Notes: generated by a model from the sequence alone, not told the origin. Positions 1-8,943 are shown, numbered from the stretch's first letter. The stretch is DNA of 64,000 nucleotides from Allobosea robiniae (GCF_900102525.1 NZ_FNBZ01000001.1:744001-808000), one strand, 5' to 3'. Made by a program: numbers and translations.

Positions 1-1084
1 AGCAGATGTGCCCCTCCGGTACCTCCTTCACCTTGAAGCCGGCCCCCGACAACAGGCGCTTCGGCCCGTCCTTGAGCTGCTGGCCATGCTGCATCGAGCA
101 AGCGGAGTGATAGGCGATCGGCATCGCGACATCGCGAACCGGGGCAAGCTCAATCGTCTCCAGGAACTCGGTGACGTCCTTCGCCAGCGCGGAGACCTTC
201 GCCGCCTTCTCGGCATAATCAGGCTCGTTGCGGAACATGAAGCCGTAATCCTTGATCGTCGTGCCGCAGCCGGAGGCCGTGATCAGGATGGCGTCGAGCC
301 CCTCGCCATCGACCTCCGCCATCCAGGCGTCGATGTTCTTGCGGGCGAAGGCGAGCGCATCGTGTTCCTGGCCCATGTGGTGGACGAGCGCGCCGCAGCA
401 GCCCTCCCCCTTCGGCAGCACGACCTCGACGCCGTGGCGGTTGAGCAGGCGGATCGTCGCCTCGTTGATGGCGGGATCGAGGACCGGCTGGGCGCAGCCG
501 GAGAGCAAGGCGACGCGGCGCTTGCGCTCGGCCGGCGGCGGGAAGTTCTGCGGTCCTTCCATGGCGGAGCGCGTCGGCAAGCGCGTCGGCGCCAGCGCCA
601 GCATCGCCTTCAGGCGCGAGCCGACGACCGGGAGAACGCCCAGCACCGGCGCCAGGGGCTTGCCGATCAGCGCCATCAGCATCGCCGCGCGGAAGCGCCC
701 CGGATAGGGCAGGATCGCCGCCAGCACCTTGCGCAGCAAACGATCATGCAGGGAGCGCGTATAGGTTTCCTCGATATGGGCGCGGGCGTGGTCGACGAGG
801 TGCATGTAATGCACGCCCGACGGACAGGTCGTCATACAGGACAGGCAGGAGAGGCAGCGGTCGACATGCTTCACCACCTCTTCGGTGGCGGGCTTGCCGT
901 TCTCAAGCATGTCCTTGATCAGGTAGATGCGCCCGCGCGGGGAATCGAGCTCGTCGCCGAGCAGCAGATAGGTCGGGCAGGTCGCGGTGCAGAAGCCGCA
1001 ATGCACGCAGGTGCGCAGGATCTTCTCCGAGGCCGGCATGCGCGGATCGGAGGCGAGGCGCTCGGGAGTGAAATTGGTCTGCAT
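1..1084 (-). CDS. glcF: Glycolate oxidase iron-sulfur subunit GlcF (3' end outside window)
   Basis: Iron-sulfur subunit of glycolate oxidase; with GlcD and GlcE it oxidises glycolate to glyoxylate and hands electrons to the membrane quinone pool. About 361 codons are visible before the left edge cuts the gene. Two ferredoxin-like clusters are plain, C26/C29/C32/C36 (CVHCGFCTATCP) and C77/C80/C83/C87 (CLSCLSCMTTCP), followed by a CCG-type segment (GEGCCGALVHHMG). The ATG at 1084 lies 3 nt after the stop of the DUF2585 gene, so it is the last visible gene of the operon glcD-glcE-DUF2585-glcF. The family and cluster motifs are seen directly; the electron acceptor is from family knowledge. Confidence 0.93.
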   Translation of the reverse strand, partial: MQTNFTPERLASDPRMPASEKILRTCVHCGFCTATCPTYLLLGDELDSPRGRIYLIKDMLENGKPATEEVVKHVDRCLSCLSCMTTCPSGVHYMHLVDHARAHIEETYTRSLHDRLLRKVLAAILPYPGRFRAAMLMALIGKPLAPVLGVLPVVGSRLKAMLALAPTRLPTRSAMEGPQNFPPPAERKRRVALLSGCAQPVLDPAINEATIRLLNRHGVEVVLPKGEGCCGALVHHMGQEHDALAFARKNIDAWMAEVDGEGLDAILITASGCGTTIKDYGFMFRNEPDYAEKAAKVSALAKDVTEFLETIELAPVRDVAMPIAYHSACSMQHGQQLKDGPKRLLSGAGFKVKEVPEGHIC

Positions 1085-1087
1085 CGT

Positions 1088-1723
1088 TCAGGCCCCGCCC
1101 TGCCAGGCTTTGATCCAGTCCATCGGCCAGAGCAGCATGATGACGTTGAGGGTGAGGTTGTCGCGGATCAGCCAGCCGACGATCAGCTCCATCGCCAGCG
1201 CGCTGGTGACAGTCAGCCAGACCGGCGCGAAGCGGGCAAAGAAGAAGCCCAGCACCATCGAGAGGATGTCGCTGACCGAGTTCAGGACGCTGTCGCCGTA
1301 ATAGTCGAGCGAGATCGTCGCCGAGCGATAGTGCTCGATGACGCCATTGGTGTTCTCGGCGATCTCCCAGGCGCCTTCGAGCAGGATCGAGAGCAGGAGC
1401 GCGAGGCCGAAGGAGATCGGCAGGCCGGTCAGGCGGCGGATCAGCCAGCACAGGCCGTAGAACAGGAAGCCGTGGATGATGTGCGAGAAGCTGTACCAGT
1501 CAGCGATGTGCTGAGAGTTCTCGGAGGAGACCACCGTGCCCTGCCAGAACTTGATCGTGCCGCATTTGCAGATCGGCTCGCGGCCCATCCAGAGCAGGAT
1601 CGCGGCAACGCCCGCGATCAGCAGTGCGGCGACAAGCACGAGCGTCATGGGGCCGAGCTGGTTGGGTGCCCAGCTGGTGCGACGATCGCGGGTTTCGGCG
1701 GAAAGCGTGTCAGCGAGCGTCAT
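1088..1723 (-). CDS. UPF0314/DUF2585 inner-membrane protein inside the glycolate oxidase operon
   Basis: A 211-residue membrane protein of the UPF0314 (DUF2585) family, function unknown. About five hydrophobic segments are visible, the first near residues 27-45. Between them lie a conserved-looking cysteine pair (PICKCG), HIIHGF, and LEGAWEIAENTNGVIEHYR, typical of the family. The ATG at 1723 overlaps the glcE stop by one base (TGATG) and the stop is 3 nt before glcF, so the gene is translationally embedded in glcDEF. This placement suggests, but does not prove, a role near glycolate oxidase at the membrane, for example anchoring or substrate entry. Confidence 0.85.
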   Translation of the reverse strand: MTLADTLSAETRDRRTSWAPNQLGPMTLVLVAALLIAGVAAILLWMGREPICKCGTIKFWQGTVVSSENSQHIADWYSFSHIIHGFLFYGLCWLIRRLTGLPISFGLALLLSILLEGAWEIAENTNGVIEHYRSATISLDYYGDSVLNSVSDILSMVLGFFFARFAPVWLTVTSALAMELIVGWLIRDNLTLNVIMLLWPMDWIKAWQGGA

Positions 1724-2910
1724 CAGATCCCCGCATAGATCCGGCCCGGCTCGAAAATGCCGGCGGGATCGAAGCTTTTCTTGATGCCGGCGGTGACCCG
1801 CATCAGCGGTTCAGCCAGCGGTTGAAAGACATCGACGGCGGCGCGCACCGCGTCGGGCGCCCGCACCAGCGTGGCATGGCCGCCGAGCGGCTTCAGCGCG
1901 GCGCGGATGGCAGCAGCGCCAGCATCGTTGTCGGCGGGAACCGCAAGCCAGACCAGCCCGCCGCCCCAATCGTAGAAGCAGCGGGCGCCTGGGACCATGC
2001 GGGCGATCGCGGCGGCGGCCTTCGGACCGCTGGTCGGCGCGAGCGAGAGACGCCAGACCGCCTCATCGCTCCCGGCAAAGAAAGCGGCATCGCGGATATC
2101 GCGCCAGAGCTCGGTGGGTGTCGTTCCTTCGAGACGTTCCGGCACGCCATATTCGCCCAGCAGCAAGGCGAATTCACTGCCACGGTACTCAATCGAGTCC
2201 GAGAAATTCTCCAGGCGAAGCAGGGTCCGTGCCGTGTCACCCGCGAGCCCTGCGGGAAGATGCGCAGCCGCCATCGGCTCGAAGGGCGAGCCCAATGCCT
2301 TCGACAAGAGCGTGACGCCGTCGCTGTCCGACAGGCCGCTCCATTGCAGCGTGACGAGGCGCTCCGGCCGCGGCAGCACGCGGAAGGTCACCTCGGTCAG
2401 GAACCCGAGCGTGCCATGGCTGCCGCTGAGCAGCTTCACGAGATCAAGCCCGGTGACGTTCTTCATCACCCGTCCGCCAGACTTGATCATCTCGCCGCGG
2501 CCATTGACGAGGCGGACGCCGATCAGGGAATCGCGGGCGGCGCCGGCATTGATCCGGCGCGGGCCGGAGATGTTGCAGGCGGCCACGGCCCCGATCGTCG
2601 GCTCGCCCTCGCTGCCATAGAGGGCGCGGTGGTCCATCGGCTCGAAGGGCAGCATCTGGCCGCGTTCGGCCAACGTCTCCTGCACCAGCGCCAGCGGCGT
2701 GCCGGCGCGGGCGGCGATGACCATCTCGGCGGGTTCGTAGAGGGTGATGCCGGTGAGACCGGCGCTGGAGAGCGTGCTCGCGGCCTGTGCCGGGCGGCCG
2801 AGGCCGGCGCGCGTGCCACCCCCGCGCAAGGTGAGCGGCGTGGCGCTGTCGACGACCGACTTCACGACGGCGCAGGCCTGCGCCTCGGTGGTGGGGGTAT
2901 GGACGATCAC
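1723..2910 (-). CDS. glcE: Glycolate oxidase FAD-binding subunit GlcE
   Basis: The second flavin-binding-fold subunit of glycolate oxidase, 395 residues from a GTG start at 2910. The start is chosen because GTGA overlaps the TGA of glcD by 4 bp and gives MIVHTPTTEAQ at the N terminus; a further upstream in-frame start would read deep into glcD. The N-terminal half is an FAD_binding_4 (PCMH) fold with LTLRGGGTRAGLG near residues 25-37, ISGPRRINAGAARD near 120 and a GSHGTLGFLTEVTF motif. It is shorter than GlcD and lacks the HAGDGNLHP motif, as expected for GlcE. Confidence 0.9.
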   Translation of the reverse strand: MIVHTPTTEAQACAVVKSVVDSATPLTLRGGGTRAGLGRPAQAASTLSSAGLTGITLYEPAEMVIAARAGTPLALVQETLAERGQMLPFEPMDHRALYGSEGEPTIGAVAACNISGPRRINAGAARDSLIGVRLVNGRGEMIKSGGRVMKNVTGLDLVKLLSGSHGTLGFLTEVTFRVLPRPERLVTLQWSGLSDSDGVTLLSKALGSPFEPMAAAHLPAGLAGDTARTLLRLENFSDSIEYRGSEFALLLGEYGVPERLEGTTPTELWRDIRDAAFFAGSDEAVWRLSLAPTSGPKAAAAIARMVPGARCFYDWGGGLVWLAVPADNDAGAAAIRAALKPLGGHATLVRAPDAVRAAVDVFQPLAEPLMRVTAGIKKSFDPAGIFEPGRIYAGI

Positions 2911-4343
2911 GCTGCCACCCTGCCTTCCAGCGGGAAGACCTTCGCCGGGTTGAGCAGCCAGCGCTCGTCGAAGACCGCCCTCACCCGCATCTGCTGGGCG
3001 AGGTCCTCGGGATTGAACTGGAAGGTCATCAGGTCGCGCTTCTCGATGCCGACGCCGTGCTCGCCTGTGAGGCAACCGCCGACCTCGACGCAGAGCTTGA
3101 GGATGTCCATGCCGGCATCTTCGGCCTTCTGCGCCTCGACCGGATCGTTGCAGTTATAGAGGATCAGCGGATGGAGATTGCCGTCGCCGGCATGGAAGAC
3201 ATTGGCGACGCGCAGGCCATAGCCCTTGACGATCTCGTCCATGCGCTTGAGCACATAGGGCAACTGCCCGGTCGGGATCGTGCCGTCCATGCAGATATAA
3301 TCGGCGATGCGGCCGGTGGCGCCGAAGGCGGATTTACGGCCCTTCCAGATCGCTGCCGCCTCCATCGCCGATTTCGATTCCTTGACCGTCGAGACACCAT
3401 GCTCCCTGGCGATCGCGACGATGCGGGCAAGCTGGGCGTCCATCTCGTCGTCCGAGCCTTCGACTTCGATGATCAATAGCGCCTCGACGTCCATCGGGTA
3501 GCCGGCCTTGGCGAAGGCTTCGCAGATCTCGATCGCCGGCTTGTCCATGAACTCCATCGCCACCGGGATGATGCCGGCGCCGATGATGGCGGCGACCGCC
3601 GCGCCCGCCTGCTCGCTGGTCGGGAAGCCGAACAGCACGGGCCGCGCGCCTTCTGCCGTCCGCAGGATGCGCACCGTCGCCTCGGTGATGATGCCGAGCT
3701 GGCCTTCCGAGCCGTTGATCAGGCCGAGCAGGTCGTACCCGGGCGAATCGAGATGGGCGCCGCCGATCTCGACGATGCTGCCATCGAGCATGACCATCGT
3801 GACGCCGAGCACGTTGTTGGTGGTGACGCCGTATTTCAGGCAATGGGCTCCACCCGAATTCATGCCGATATTGCCGCCGATCGAGCAGGCGAGCTGCGAG
3901 GACGGATCAGGCGCATAGAAGAAGCCCTCGGCCGAGACCGCGCCGGTGACCGCGAGATTGGTCACGCCGGCTTCGACCCGCGCGACGCGGTTGGCATAGT
4001 CGATCTCGAGGATGCGGTTCATCTTGGAGACGCCGATCACGACCGCGTCCTCCTGCGGGATCGCGCCGCCAGCGAGCGAGGTGCCCGAGCCGCGCGGCAC
4101 CACCGGCACGCCCTCCTCCCGGCAATAGCGCAGGACGGCCGCAACCTCCTGCGTGGTCGACGGCAGCACGACGGCGAGCGGCATGCGGCGATAGGCGGTC
4201 AGCGCATCGGTCTCATAAGGGCGGCGCTCGTCGTCGCTGGTGATCAGCGCCTGCGGCGGGACGAGGCGCGCAAGGCCGGCGATGATCGATTCGCGACGGG
4301 CGAGAATGCCGGCATCCGGCACCGGAAAGGCTATCGCGCTCAT
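2907..4343 (-). CDS. glcD: Glycolate oxidase catalytic subunit GlcD (FAD-linked)
   Basis: FAD-linked subunit that carries glycolate oxidation, 478 residues. The PCMH FAD domain shows VPRGSGTSLAGGAIP near residues 90-105 and GGNIGMNSGGAHCLKYG; the C-terminal FAD-oxidase domain has the metal/substrate motif FHAGDGNLHP and GEHGVGIEKR near residue 427. Start at 4343 is supported by a GGAGGGAGAG ribosome site directly upstream; an in-frame ATG ten codons earlier (4373) lacks one. It is the first gene of the operon and is divergent from a LysR gene, with two operator-like palindromes in the 131 bp between them. A D-lactate or D-2-hydroxyglutarate dehydrogenase is excluded by the linked glcE and glcF. 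Confidence 0.93.
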   Translation of the reverse strand: MSAIAFPVPDAGILARRESIIAGLARLVPPQALITSDDERRPYETDALTAYRRMPLAVVLPSTTQEVAAVLRYCREEGVPVVPRGSGTSLAGGAIPQEDAVVIGVSKMNRILEIDYANRVARVEAGVTNLAVTGAVSAEGFFYAPDPSSQLACSIGGNIGMNSGGAHCLKYGVTTNNVLGVTMVMLDGSIVEIGGAHLDSPGYDLLGLINGSEGQLGIITEATVRILRTAEGARPVLFGFPTSEQAGAAVAAIIGAGIIPVAMEFMDKPAIEICEAFAKAGYPMDVEALLIIEVEGSDDEMDAQLARIVAIAREHGVSTVKESKSAMEAAAIWKGRKSAFGATGRIADYICMDGTIPTGQLPYVLKRMDEIVKGYGLRVANVFHAGDGNLHPLILYNCNDPVEAQKAEDAGMDILKLCVEVGGCLTGEHGVGIEKRDLMTFQFNPEDLAQQMRVRAVFDERWLLNPAKVFPLEGRVAA

Positions 4344-4392
4344 CTCTCCCTCCACTCTCGACGACTCATCCACACCACTGACAGGGCATTTG

Positions 4393-4405
4393 TCTGCGCG
4401 GCAGA
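4393..4405. promoter_or_regulatory. LysR-type T-N11-A operator candidate upstream of glcD
   Basis: Perfect inverted repeat TCTGC-GCG-GCAGA, which fits the T-N11-A rule for LysR-type regulators. It lies 50 bp upstream of the glcD ATG in the divergent glcD/lysR space, where an activator site would be expected. Seen directly; function inferred. Confidence 0.5.
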
Positions 4406-4452
4406 TTAGATCAATTCAATGGCACTTGCAGCGCGGCCAAAGCCAGCCATTA

Positions 4453-4467
4453 TTTCCAGATTGGAAA
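4453..4467. promoter_or_regulatory. LysR-type operator candidate overlapping the lysR ribosome site
   Basis: Perfect inverted repeat TTTCCA-GAT-TGGAAA containing T-N11-A (4454 to 4466). Its right arm merges into the GGAAAAGG ribosome site of the LysR gene starting at 4475/4481, which would suit autorepression. Seen directly; function inferred. Confidence 0.5.
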
Positions 4468-4474
4468 AGGTGGC

Positions 4475-5386
4475 GTGCCAATGGACCGGTTCGGCGATCT
4501 CGACGTGTTCGCACATGTGGTGACGACCAAGAGCATGTCGGCGGCCGGCCGGCAGCTCAACCTGTCGCCGGCCGTGATCTCGAAGCGCATCCGCCGGCTG
4601 GAGGAGCGACTCGGCGTGCGCCTGCTCCAGCGCACGACGCGGCAGCTCGCCCTCACCGAGGCCGGGCAGGGCTTCTACGAGCGCGTCGTCTCGATCCTGT
4701 CCTCGATCGAGGAGGCCGAATCCTGGGTGTCCAGCGGGGCCGGACAGGTGCGCGGCACGCTCCGGGTCTCGGCGCCGACCTCCTTCGGCCGGATGCATGT
4801 CGCGCCGCATCTCAAGCGCTTCCTCGACGCCAATCCGCTGGTCACGGTCGAGCTCGTGCTGAGCGACGCCTTCGTCGATGTCGTCGGCGAGGGCTTCGAC
4901 CTGGCAATCCGGATCGCCGACCTGCAGGATTCGAGCCTCGTCGCCAAACGGCTCGCCCCCAACCACCGTGTGCTCTGCGCGACGCCGGGCTATCTGGCGG
5001 AGCATGGCATGCCGGCCGATATCGCCGAATTGTCACGCCACACGCTGATCGCCCATAACGCCGACCACTGGCGGCTTGACGGGCCGGAGGGACCGGTCTC
5101 GGTCCGGGTCAACGGTCCGCTCCGGACCAATTCGAGCGAAGTCGTGCGCGAAGCGCTGCTCGGCGGCGTCGGTATCGCCCTGCGCTCGACCTGGGATGTC
5201 GGGCCGGAGCTCAAGTCAGGCGCTCTGCAACGGGTCCTGCCGGCCTATGCCGTCGGCTCCCGCGTCGCGATCTATGCGGTCTATCCGAGCCGCCGGCACA
5301 TGGAGCAGAAGGTCCGCGCCTTCGTCGACTATCTCGGCGAGCTCTACGGCGCCACGCCCTATTGGGATGCGGGGCTTGCATTGTAA
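4475..5386 (+). CDS. LysR-family transcriptional regulator (probable glc operon regulator)
   Basis: 303-residue LysR regulator. The N-terminal winged HTH (residues about 5-63) reads FGDLDVFAHVVTTKSMSAAGR and continues to RRLEERLGVRLLQRTTRQ; residues 90-295 form the periplasmic-binding-like effector domain. A GTG at 4475 and an ATG at 4481 are both possible starts; the GGAAAAGG site is 4 or 10 nt away, so the choice is open. It is divergent from glcD, and the two share an intergenic region carrying two T-N11-A palindromes, so control of glycolate oxidase is the simplest reading. The sequence subgroup is like the DsdC/TrpI-type regulators with RFLDANP in the effector domain; the effector itself is unknown. 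Confidence 0.9.
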   Translation: MPMDRFGDLDVFAHVVTTKSMSAAGRQLNLSPAVISKRIRRLEERLGVRLLQRTTRQLALTEAGQGFYERVVSILSSIEEAESWVSSGAGQVRGTLRVSAPTSFGRMHVAPHLKRFLDANPLVTVELVLSDAFVDVVGEGFDLAIRIADLQDSSLVAKRLAPNHRVLCATPGYLAEHGMPADIAELSRHTLIAHNADHWRLDGPEGPVSVRVNGPLRTNSSEVVREALLGGVGIALRSTWDVGPELKSGALQRVLPAYAVGSRVAIYAVYPSRRHMEQKVRAFVDYLGELYGATPYWDAGLAL

Positions 5387-5446
5387 GGCATTGCCCTGCC
5401 CCGTGCGGGCGGGGATGCTCCAGACAAAGCTTCAGGGAGATTTGGC

Positions 5447-6382
5447 ATGTTCGGCGTGCTCGAAGGCACGGGGGTTACGGTCCTCGACCCGCGGTTTCAT
5501 CGCGTCATTCCCGGCTCGGCCCGTGTCGAGCGGCTGTGGACCGGCGCGCGCTGGTCGGAGGGTCCTGCCTGGTTCCCGGCCCATAACACGCTGGTCTGGT
5601 CGGATATCCCGAACGACCGCATGCTGCGCTACGACGCGCTGAGCGGTCAGGTCGGCACGTTCCGCCAGCCGGCGCGCAATTCCAACGGCAACACGGTCGA
5701 CACGCAAGGCCGGCTCGTTACCTGCGAGCATGGCGGACGACAGGTGACGCGGACCGAGCATGACGGGTCGATCACCGTGCTGGCGAGCCATTTCGGCGGC
5801 AAGCGCCTGAATTCACCAAACGACGCCGTGGTGAAGTCGGATGGCTCGATCTGGTTCACCGATCCCGATTACGGCATCCTCAGCGACTACGAAGGTGACA
5901 AGTCCGCCGGGGAGATCGGCGCCTGCAACGTCTACCGGATCGATGGGCGGACCGGCGAGATCGCCATCGTCGCTGATGATTTCGTCAAGCCCAACGGTCT
6001 CGCCTTCTCGCCGGACGAGAGCATTCTCTACATCGCCGATACCGGCGCGAGCCACGATCCCGAGAACGGCCCTCGGCATATCCGCAGCTTCCGGATGGGG
6101 CGGGACGGCATCGCGCTCGGCGAGTCGAAGGTGTTCGCGACCTGCACGGCCGGGCTGTTCGATGGCTTCCGTCTCGATATCGAAGGCCGGATCTGGACCA
6201 GCGCTGCCGACGGCGTCCACATCTACCACCCGGACGGAACGCTGGTCGGCAAGCTCGCGATCCCGGAAATCGTCGCGAACGTTTGCTGGGGCGGCCCCAA
6301 GCTCAACCGCCTGTTCATCTGCGGCACGACCTCGCTGTATTCGGTGATGACGCATACAAACGGGGCGGTGCGGCCGTCTTAG
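5447..6382 (+). CDS. SMP-30/gluconolactonase family beta-propeller hydrolase
   Basis: 311-residue SMP-30/gluconolaconase/LRE-like protein, expected to open sugar-acid lactones in the cytoplasm. The metal-ligand motifs of the family are visible: SEGPAW with E38, NSNGNTVD, LNSPNDAVV, and NGLAFSPDESILYIADTG with its aspartate. Several blade repeats of the WFTDPDYG type are present. The ATG is preceded by CAGGGAG at good distance. It lies 60 bp after the LysR gene on the same strand and may be co-transcribed, but no sugar-acid genes adjoin it, so the substrate is undetermined. Confidence 0.88.
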   Translation: MFGVLEGTGVTVLDPRFHRVIPGSARVERLWTGARWSEGPAWFPAHNTLVWSDIPNDRMLRYDALSGQVGTFRQPARNSNGNTVDTQGRLVTCEHGGRQVTRTEHDGSITVLASHFGGKRLNSPNDAVVKSDGSIWFTDPDYGILSDYEGDKSAGEIGACNVYRIDGRTGEIAIVADDFVKPNGLAFSPDESILYIADTGASHDPENGPRHIRSFRMGRDGIALGESKVFATCTAGLFDGFRLDIEGRIWTSAADGVHIYHPDGTLVGKLAIPEIVANVCWGGPKLNRLFICGTTSLYSVMTHTNGAVRPS

Positions 6383-6391
6383 GGCGTCTCT

Positions 6392-7747
6392 TCAGACATC
6401 CTGCCCGACATAGCTGGCGACGTCGCTCATGCGCTTCAGCGTGCGCCAGTAGATGTCCTCCATCAGGAGATGGGCGAACTCGCCGTTGCGGCCGATGCTG
6501 TAGAGACCTGCGACGCCGGTCCTCTCGGCGAAATCCTGACGGCGCTTCTCGTAGCGCGCGAGATAGACCGGATAGGCCAAGGGCGTCTTCAGCATGCCGC
6601 CGGCGCCGATATAGCGCTCACGCAGATGCGGGTAGATCCGGCACAGGCCGTCGAGGCAGGCCTGCGCCAGCTTCTCGTCCGACATGGTCCACCAGGCGTC
6701 GCCGACCTCGCAGCCGATATCGAAGGTCAGTTGCGTGCGCCCCTCCGGCGCGAGCCAGGGCATGGAGAACGGCGCTTCGGTGACACGGAAGAAGGGCTGC
6801 GAGCGATCCGGCACCCAGAGCATCGTATCCGGCAGGAGGTTGCGCCCCTCGAAGCGCAGGTTGACGAAGATCATCGGGCGGTAGCGGAAGCCGCCAAGTT
6901 CCTCGAGCGCATCTGTGCCCTCGACGAGCCTGGGCAGGACATGGACCGGCGCCGTGCTGATCACGGCGGAGACGCCGATCTCGCGGCCGTTGACCTTGAC
7001 GGCCGCGACCTTGCCGTTCTCGACGAAGATGCGCTCGACCTTCGATTCCAGCGCGATGCTGTCGCCGAGGCGTGCCACCGTCGGCTCGAGCAGCTTGGCG
7101 ACGCCGCCTTCCGGATAGACATGGTAGACGCGCGGGCTCTCCGGCATCTCGTGCGAGTAGCCGTTGCAGACCGCCCGGCCCGACAGGCGCGACGCCGCCT
7201 TCAGGAGAAAGGTCTTCATCACCCCGGCCGCGAGCTTGTTGCCGACGGCAGGCGAAAGCTCGCTCGCCGGCGCGCCCGACCAGGCCTCGGCGAGCGGGAT
7301 CGCGACATCTTCGGCGAGCGCCTCGCCATAGGCATTGCGGAACCAGTCGGCGGCGTTCGCGACCGGCTGCGGTTTCAGGCGCGCGGACACTGCGCTCGCG
7401 GCATAGCGCGGCGAGAGCGCCAGGCCGAAGGGATAGCTGTAGCTTTTCTGCCCCAGTGCGACCGCCTCGCCGTAATGGCGGACGGTGCGCGAGATCGCGC
7501 TCGCTCCCATGGCATCGGCCAAGCGATTGCTGACGAAATGCGCCCCGAAATCGTAGGTGTAACCCTCGGCATCCTTGAAGGAGGAGGCCATGCCGCCGAC
7601 GGCGCGGCCGCTTTCGAAGACCGTGGCGCGCAAGCCCCGGCGCTCGATATCGAGAGCGGCGGTGAGGCCGGCAATGCCGGCGCCGACGATCGCGACGGGC
7701 TTGGCGAAGCGGCGCCAGACGTTCGGAGCCTGCACGGCGGTGGTCAT
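6392..7747 (-). CDS. FAD-dependent amine oxidase / protoporphyrinogen oxidase-like protein
   Basis: 451-residue flavoprotein with an N-terminal Rossmann dinucleotide site, VAIVGAGIAGLTAALDIERR near residues 18-37, followed by the GR-motif ESGRAVGGMASSF. The rest follows the amine-oxidase/phytoene-desaturase fold and ends in LYSIGRNGEFAHLLMEDIYW, the usual C-terminal FAD contact. It resembles UDP-galactopyranose mutase- and protoporphyrinogen oxidase-like proteins found beside sugar or lipid genes, but no such genes are here, so the substrate is unknown. GGAGCGACCGCC supplies a ribosome site before the ATG at 7747. An AT-rich stretch (7786-7800) upstream may contain its promoter. Confidence 0.8.
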   Translation of the reverse strand: MTTAVQAPNVWRRFAKPVAIVGAGIAGLTAALDIERRGLRATVFESGRAVGGMASSFKDAEGYTYDFGAHFVSNRLADAMGASAISRTVRHYGEAVALGQKSYSYPFGLALSPRYAASAVSARLKPQPVANAADWFRNAYGEALAEDVAIPLAEAWSGAPASELSPAVGNKLAAGVMKTFLLKAASRLSGRAVCNGYSHEMPESPRVYHVYPEGGVAKLLEPTVARLGDSIALESKVERIFVENGKVAAVKVNGREIGVSAVISTAPVHVLPRLVEGTDALEELGGFRYRPMIFVNLRFEGRNLLPDTMLWVPDRSQPFFRVTEAPFSMPWLAPEGRTQLTFDIGCEVGDAWWTMSDEKLAQACLDGLCRIYPHLRERYIGAGGMLKTPLAYPVYLARYEKRRQDFAERTGVAGLYSIGRNGEFAHLLMEDIYWRTLKRMSDVASYVGQDV

Positions 7748-7881
7748 GGCGGTCGCTCCGCGTCCATCGACCTATGTCGACGGCTCAATATATATCAGGA
7801 GCGAATGAATTCGGATTTGCGGAAAAGCCGCAATCGTCGAGCCCGAACATAAGGGATCGTTAAGCCCAGTCCGGCTGCAGA

Positions 7882-8943
7882 TCAGCGCGGCGGCACATTC
7901 TTCATGCGGCCCAGGACCAGCGGCATCGCCAGGCCGATGATGACGAAGCGCACGAGGTGATGCGCGCCGACATAAAGCGTATCCAAGCCCATCGCGAAGG
8001 CGAGCATCGCCATCGCCTCCAGGCCGCCGGGCGCGAAAGCCGCCATGCCGCTGGCGTAGGAGACGCCGGCAAGCCAGGCTGCCGGCCAGGCGAACAGGAA
8101 GGCCACGACGATCGAGACGGCGAAGCCGCCGATAGCGAGCGGAAACAGTCCCTTCAGCTCGTTACGTGGGATATGCGCGATGCGCCCGCCCATGGTCGTG
8201 CCGAGCAGGACCTGCACGGCGATCTGGATCGGCATCGGCAACGCGCCCTCGACGAGGCCGCTGCCATGCAGGGCGGCGCTGGCGAAAGTGGCACCGAACA
8301 TCAGCGGGGCAGAGAGGCCAAGCCGTTCGAAGACCAGCCCGAGCGTCAGTCCCGCCATCGTCACGCCGAACATCGTGCCCGCATCGACTTCCTGGACGGC
8401 GGGTGTCGGCATGCCGGTGGCAGCGCCGCTCAATTGCATCACGCTGGGCAGGAGCGCGACCAGCACGAGCAGGCGAAACAGCTGGACGACCGAGATCCGG
8501 CCGATATTGGCGCCCTTCGCCTGTGCCACGGCGAGCACGGTCGACAAGGCGCCGGGCGCCGCGGCCAGCAGGGCATCGATCCAGGGCCAGCGCGCGACAT
8601 GGCGCAGATAGGCGCCGGTCGCGAGCATGATCACCGCGACGCCGACGAGGAGAATGACGAGGGAGGCGGGATAGCGCGCCGCCGCCGCCAGTGCCTCGGG
8701 CGTCGCCGCCGAGCCGAGGATCGCGCCGGACAGGACCATGGTCGAATCGAACCAGGGCCGGCGCAGGTTCGGCAACGGGCGAATCAGCGCCACCACCGCG
8801 CTCAGCAGCATCGAACCGGAGAGCCAGGCGGCGGGCATGCCGAGCAGGGCGAAGGTCCCGCCCCCGACCGCCGCCAGCGCGATGACCAGAATTTCCCGCC
8901 AGAGCAGCGTCAGCCGGTTCGAAGGATAGCCGAACGCTTTCAT
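7882..8943 (-). CDS. AbrB-family integral membrane protein (PF05145)
   Basis: 353-residue membrane protein of the AbrB/ammonia monooxygenase-labelled family. It has ten or so hydrophobic stretches arranged as two related halves, with small-residue-rich motifs such as GTFALLGMPAAWLSGSM (residues 24-40) and FAPGGLEAMAMLAFAMG near the C terminus, both typical of the family. The name AbrB is historical: it is not the DNA-binding AbrB regulator. A transport role is assumed for the family but no substrate is established. A GGGAAGGCG ribosome site precedes the ATG. It stands alone between the aminotransferase and the FAD enzyme, all three on the minus strand. Confidence 0.82.
   Translation of the reverse strand: MKAFGYPSNRLTLLWREILVIALAAVGGGTFALLGMPAAWLSGSMLLSAVVALIRPLPNLRRPWFDSTMVLSGAILGSAATPEALAAAARYPASLVILLVGVAVIMLATGAYLRHVARWPWIDALLAAAPGALSTVLAVAQAKGANIGRISVVQLFRLLVLVALLPSVMQLSGAATGMPTPAVQEVDAGTMFGVTMAGLTLGLVFERLGLSAPLMFGATFASAALHGSGLVEGALPMPIQIAVQVLLGTTMGGRIAHIPRNELKGLFPLAIGGFAVSIVVAFLFAWPAAWLAGVSYASGMAAFAPGGLEAMAMLAFAMGLDTLYVGAHHLVRFVIIGLAMPLVLGRMKNVPPR

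Noticed and set aside
8..1738. A 576-codon plus-strand frame opposite glcF and DUF2585
   Set aside because: Composition is Arg/Gln/Asp/His-rich as expected for an antisense shadow, and the minus strand encodes clear GlcF and UPF0314 proteins.
7815..7831. Hairpin TTGCGG-AAAAG-CCGCAA after the AbrB-family gene as a terminator
   Set aside because: The stem is short and there is no T-tract on either strand, so it is not listed as a feature.
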